6,058 nt of DNA, taken from contig JAAAOZ010000303.1 of the NCBI GenBank assembly GCA_009908585.1, positions 1 to 6,058 on the forward strand. The letters run 5' to 3'. Of the stretch, positions 3,222 through 6,058 are shown one piece after another; within the stretch, counting starts at the first letter, position 1, and the number at the start of each line of letters is the position of its first letter. Origin of the DNA: Chloroflexota bacterium (GTDB taxonomy: Bacteria > Chloroflexota > Anaerolineae > B4-G1 > SLSP01). The notes under the pieces were generated by a model. It searched no databases and was not told the DNA's origin. It worked only from the letters and a program-made list of their open reading frames with translations. Made by a program: the position numbers and the translations under genes.

Positions 3222-6058
3222 CTACTCCTTACGCACACCATTGCCATTGTAAACCAAATGCGATAACTTCGCAGCCAATTCATCTGCGGAAAGCGGTTGA
3301 GATAGGAGTTGCAGCGCGTCCATCTCCTCCCATTTGGTCGCCATCCCCGGCCCTGCGATTTGATGCGCCGTGACGACCACCGGAATATCAGAGGTCTCCG
3401 GATCGCGTTTCAAATGCTCCAAAATTTGATACCCATCCATATCAGGTAAGCTAAGTCCTATCACCATCAGGGCGGGATGTGACGTCTGCGCCAATTTCAG
3501 CGCATGCATCCCTTCGTTGGCCGTCTGCACATGCAAGCCTTGCGAATGGAGGGCCAAACGAAGTTTATGCAATGTCTCTTGATTTTCATCCACCAGTAAG
3601 ATGGTGTCATCGTCCTGTTTCAACGCGCGCTGGGTAACACGGATCAATTTCTTTTCGTCGATGGGTTTGGCCAAGTAATCGACAGCCCCAAAGCGCATTC
3701 CCTGCGTCTCGTCCGAGATGACGGACACGACGAAGACGGGAATATCCGCCGTTTTCGGCTGCGATCGCAGCTGACGCAGCACCTCGAAGCCATTGATATC
3801 CGGCAGACGGATATCCAACGAGATCAAATCCGGTATATGTTCTTGGGCGATCTGCACCGCATCTTCGCCAGACGCCGCGTGCTTGACCTGGAATCCCTCA
3901 TGGCCCAGCGTCATACACATTAAATTCGCGACATCAGGGTCATCCTCCACCACCAAGATGGTGAAAGCGCGCGGCTTCTCCGTCAACCAATCGTCGGGCG
4001 CCGTGCCAACATCCTCCGTCGGCTCCCCTTCGGCCAGCGGCATCGTAAAGGTAAAGATGCTCCCCTCACCTAATTCGCTGTCCAAGAAGATATCCCCGCC
4101 GTGCAGTTGAATGAGAGAGACGGTGATCGCCAATCCCAGGCCGGATCCGGTGACCTCCTCCGTCAAGATGCTCTCCTCGCGAACGAAACGCTCGAAGATG
4201 CGTCGCTGATTCCCGGGCGCGATGCCAATCCCCGTATCCGCGACCGCCACGTGCATCATCTCATCGCGCACGTAGGCATACACACAAATCTCGCCCCTCG
4301 GTGTGTATTTGTAAGCATTGCCCACCAAGTTGACCAAAATCTGCGTGAGCCGATCACGATCTGCCCGAACGTTCGGCAACTTATCCGGCATGACCTTGCG
4401 AAGCGCGAGCCCCTTTTCTTGCACCTTGGGGAGGAACATCTCCAATACATCCTCGATCCGCTCCGCCATCGACAGCGGCTCAAACTCCAACTCGAAGCGT
4501 CCGGTTTCGATCCGCGAGATATCCAACAGGTCATTGACCAAATTGGTCAAACGATCCGCGTTCGATTGCACCTTCTTCAGGAAATTCTCCTGCTGCGCTT
4601 CAAGCGACCCGACGGCGCCCATCAACAGCAGATCGACGTAGCCCTTGATCGACGTCATCGGCGTGCGTAGCTCGTGCGAGACGGTGGAGACGAATTCGTT
4701 CTTCGCCCGTTCCGCCGCGACCTCCCGGGTGATGTCGCGGAAGACAGAGACGACGCCCAAAAACTCATCCGAGGGCGAAACAACAGGAGAAAGGTGAACG
4801 CTGACAATGCGCTTTCCAATCTCCAATTGCTGGGCCATGAACTCGTCCGGCCCATAGATCTCCGGGTTCTGCTTCCATTCCTGGATCTTAGCGAGCCACG
4901 CTCGCGCCGAACTGCCATATAAGCCCAAAATCTCATCCTGGAAGCGGCCCAAGGCTTGTGCTCTCGGCAACGAGAAGATGCGCTCCGCCGCCGCATTGAA
5001 GAGCGTCACCCGTCCGTTGGCGTCCGCCATCATCACGCCGTCGGCGATGCCCTCCAGAATCGCCTGACTCTTCGCGGCCTCGATCTGCTGGGTGCGCAAC
5101 ATCACGCCCAAGCGCTCGGCCTGCTCGCGAATGTATCGATGGAGTTCAGCGTTGTTGAGCGCATTGCGCGTCTGCATCGCGGCAGCTTCCACCAGACGCA
5201 CGCCGTGTTCATCAAACGCGCCGATCTCCTCCGATTGCAGCATAATCACGCCCAGCGGCTCCTCACTACTGCTGATGATGGGTACTACAATGATCGAACG
5301 GACATCGCCGTTCAAATCTGGATCCCAGCGCTCATCCTCCAAGACATCCGCAATCACCACCGGCTCGCGATGTTCCAAGACCCAGCCCACCACGCCCGTC
5401 TGCGGCGAGAAGGGCGCTAATTTACCGCCGGGCGGAATGGGTTCCGCCTCGCCGATTGCGGCCTGGTACGATAATTGCGCACGATCCTCATCCAAAAGTA
5501 ACACGGAGCTTTTCGAGGCTTTGACCGCTTTCTGGAGTAAGGCCAACGCCTGACTCAACACCCGATCAATATCCAAGCTGGAGGCCAACTCCGACGCAAT
5601 CTGGTAGAGGACGTTGGAACGATCCCGCTGCAAGCGCAAATCCTCCAACGCCTCCGCCAACTCTTGCGTGCGCTCCTCGACGCGCACCTCCAGCTCCTCG
5701 CTGAAGCGATTCACCTGCTCGAAGAGTCGCGCGTTCTCCACAGCCACGGAGATTTGATCGGCCAGCGCTGTCAGCGTCGCGACCTCCGTCGGAGAGAAAT
5801 CCCCCTTCTCCTGACGATCCGCGGTCAACACGCCGACCGTCCGCTCCTCCACCTGGAGCGGCACCATAATGCATGAGCCTACCTCCGTCGGCCCCGCCTG
5901 GAAGCGTGGTTCGGCCTCCGTGTCCTCGATCACCAGCGGCATGCCCGTCTGCGCCACCGTCCCAACCAGCCCCCCTTCCTTGCCGAAGGCGACGGCGTCC
6001 AGCTCGTTCACATCGTAGCCACCGGCGGCCATGGGAACGAACCGCTTGCCTCCCTCAT
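3222..6058 (-). CDS. Hybrid sensor histidine kinase GAF-GAF-PAS-HisKA-HATPase-REC-REC (5' end beyond the window)
   Basis: The frame is open to the right edge; 944 residues are visible. The ATG at 6032 falls inside a GAF domain, and eight codons upstream of it (EGGKRFVP) stay in frame, so the true start lies outside. Counting from that ATG: end of a GAF domain (1-105), coiled-coil linker (about 105-150), second GAF (about 155-297), second linker (298-322), PAS (about 323-440), HisKA with SHELRTP and phospho-acceptor H453, then HATPase_c. The HATPase_c has an N box with N568 and N572, G1 DTGIG (599-603) and G2 GSGLGLAI (629-636). REC1 (690-805) is intact: E696-D698, D740, K789. REC2 (809-925) keeps D815-E816 but has G859 for the phospho-Asp and Q912 for the Lys. 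No membrane segment is visible, which suggests a cytosolic sensor of a small ligand or redox cue. It is the first visible gene of an operon with the response regulator and hydrolase. Confidence 0.95.
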   Translation of the reverse strand, partial: EGGKRFVPMAAGGYDVNELDAVAFGKEGGLVGTVAQTGMPLVIEDTEAEPRFQAGPTEVGSCIMVPLQVEERTVGVLTADRQEKGDFSPTEVATLTALADQISVAVENARLFEQVNRFSEELEVRVEERTQELAEALEDLRLQRDRSNVLYQIASELASSLDIDRVLSQALALLQKAVKASKSSVLLLDEDRAQLSYQAAIGEAEPIPPGGKLAPFSPQTGVVGWVLEHREPVVIADVLEDERWDPDLNGDVRSIIVVPIISSSEEPLGVIMLQSEEIGAFDEHGVRLVEAAAMQTRNALNNAELHRYIREQAERLGVMLRTQQIEAAKSQAILEGIADGVMMADANGRVTLFNAAAERIFSLPRAQALGRFQDEILGLYGSSARAWLAKIQEWKQNPEIYGPDEFMAQQLEIGKRIVSVHLSPVVSPSDEFLGVVSVFRDITREVAAERAKNEFVSTVSHELRTPMTSIKGYVDLLLMGAVGSLEAQQENFLKKVQSNADRLTNLVNDLLDISRIETGRFELEFEPLSMAERIEDVLEMFLPKVQEKGLALRKVMPDKLPNVRADRDRLTQILVNLVGNAYKYTPRGEICVYAYVRDEMMHVAVADTGIGIAPGNQRRIFERFVREESILTEEVTGSGLGLAITVSLIQLHGGDIFLDSELGEGSIFTFTMPLAEGEPTEDVGTAPDDWLTEKPRAFTILVVEDDPDVANLMCMTLGHEGFQVKHAASGEDAVQIAQEHIPDLISLDIRLPDINGFEVLRQLRSQPKTADIPVFVVSVISDETQGMRFGAVDYLAKPIDEKKLIRVTQRALKQDDDTILLVDENQETLHKLRLALHSQGLHVQTANEGMHALKLAQTSHPALMVIGLSLPDMDGYQILEHLKRDPETSDIPVVVTAHQIAGPGMATKWEEMDALQLLSQPLSADELAAKLSHLVYNGNGVRKE
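3225..3230 (-). promoter_or_regulatory. Response-regulator ribosome binding site embedded in the kinase 3' end
   Basis: AAGGAG encodes the final Lys-Glu of the kinase and also serves as the Shine-Dalgarno for the response regulator ATG at 3213, with an 11-base spacer containing the kinase TAG stop. A weaker AGGA (3217-3220) is closer. The arrangement favours translational coupling of kinase and regulator. Confidence 0.6.

Noticed and set aside
3222..6032. Treating the ATG at 6032 as the start of the histidine kinase
   Set aside because: The ATG falls inside a GAF domain, and the frame continues in the same style (EGGKRFVP) to the window edge, so the gene is 5'-truncated by the window.

Overview
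The window is about 54% G+C and every supported gene lies on the minus strand, so transcription runs from high to low coordinates. It looks like ordinary bacterial chromosome. The styles of the large GAF/PAS hybrid histidine kinase, the 'HDWLGSWRYW'-type alpha/beta hydrolase, the membrane-anchored amidase and the DUF3467 protein suggest a Chloroflexota (Anaerolineae-like) genome. That assignment is an inference from protein style, not something the sequence proves. I see no insertion sequence, CRISPR array, tRNA or rRNA.

In transcription order, the right-hand 3.2 kb is a tight signalling operon. It starts with a hybrid sensor histidine kinase (GAF-GAF-PAS-HisKA-HATPase-REC-REC) that enters from beyond the right edge. 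Eight bases after it comes a single-domain CheY-like response regulator, and 19 bases after that an alpha/beta hydrolase. The kinase's second receiver lacks both the phospho-acceptor Asp and the conserved Lys. The hydrolase has Gly where the nucleophile Ser should be. The operon therefore carries two apparently 'dead' copies of normally catalytic or phospho-accepting modules beside intact ones. No DNA-binding output domain is encoded here.

A 147-bp spacer with interleaved inverted repeats separates the operon from a membrane-anchored, zinc-dependent N-acetylmuramoyl-L-alanine amidase. A 204-bp spacer follows, with a good sigma70-type promoter whose -10 box is overlapped by a perfect palindrome, ACTAAC-AAAA-GTTAGT. 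It drives the single-stranded DNA-binding protein gene. After ssb comes a 264-bp non-coding gap dominated by a long imperfect inverted repeat (15 pairing positions with one mismatch, plus an outer 6-bp extension). This is a candidate structured RNA, leader or small palindromic element. The last gene is a DUF3467 protein that runs off the left edge.

The items most worth follow-up are the Ser-less hydrolase co-transcribed with the kinase and regulator, the pseudo-receiver, the structured element between ssb and DUF3467, and the palindromic operator on the ssb promoter.
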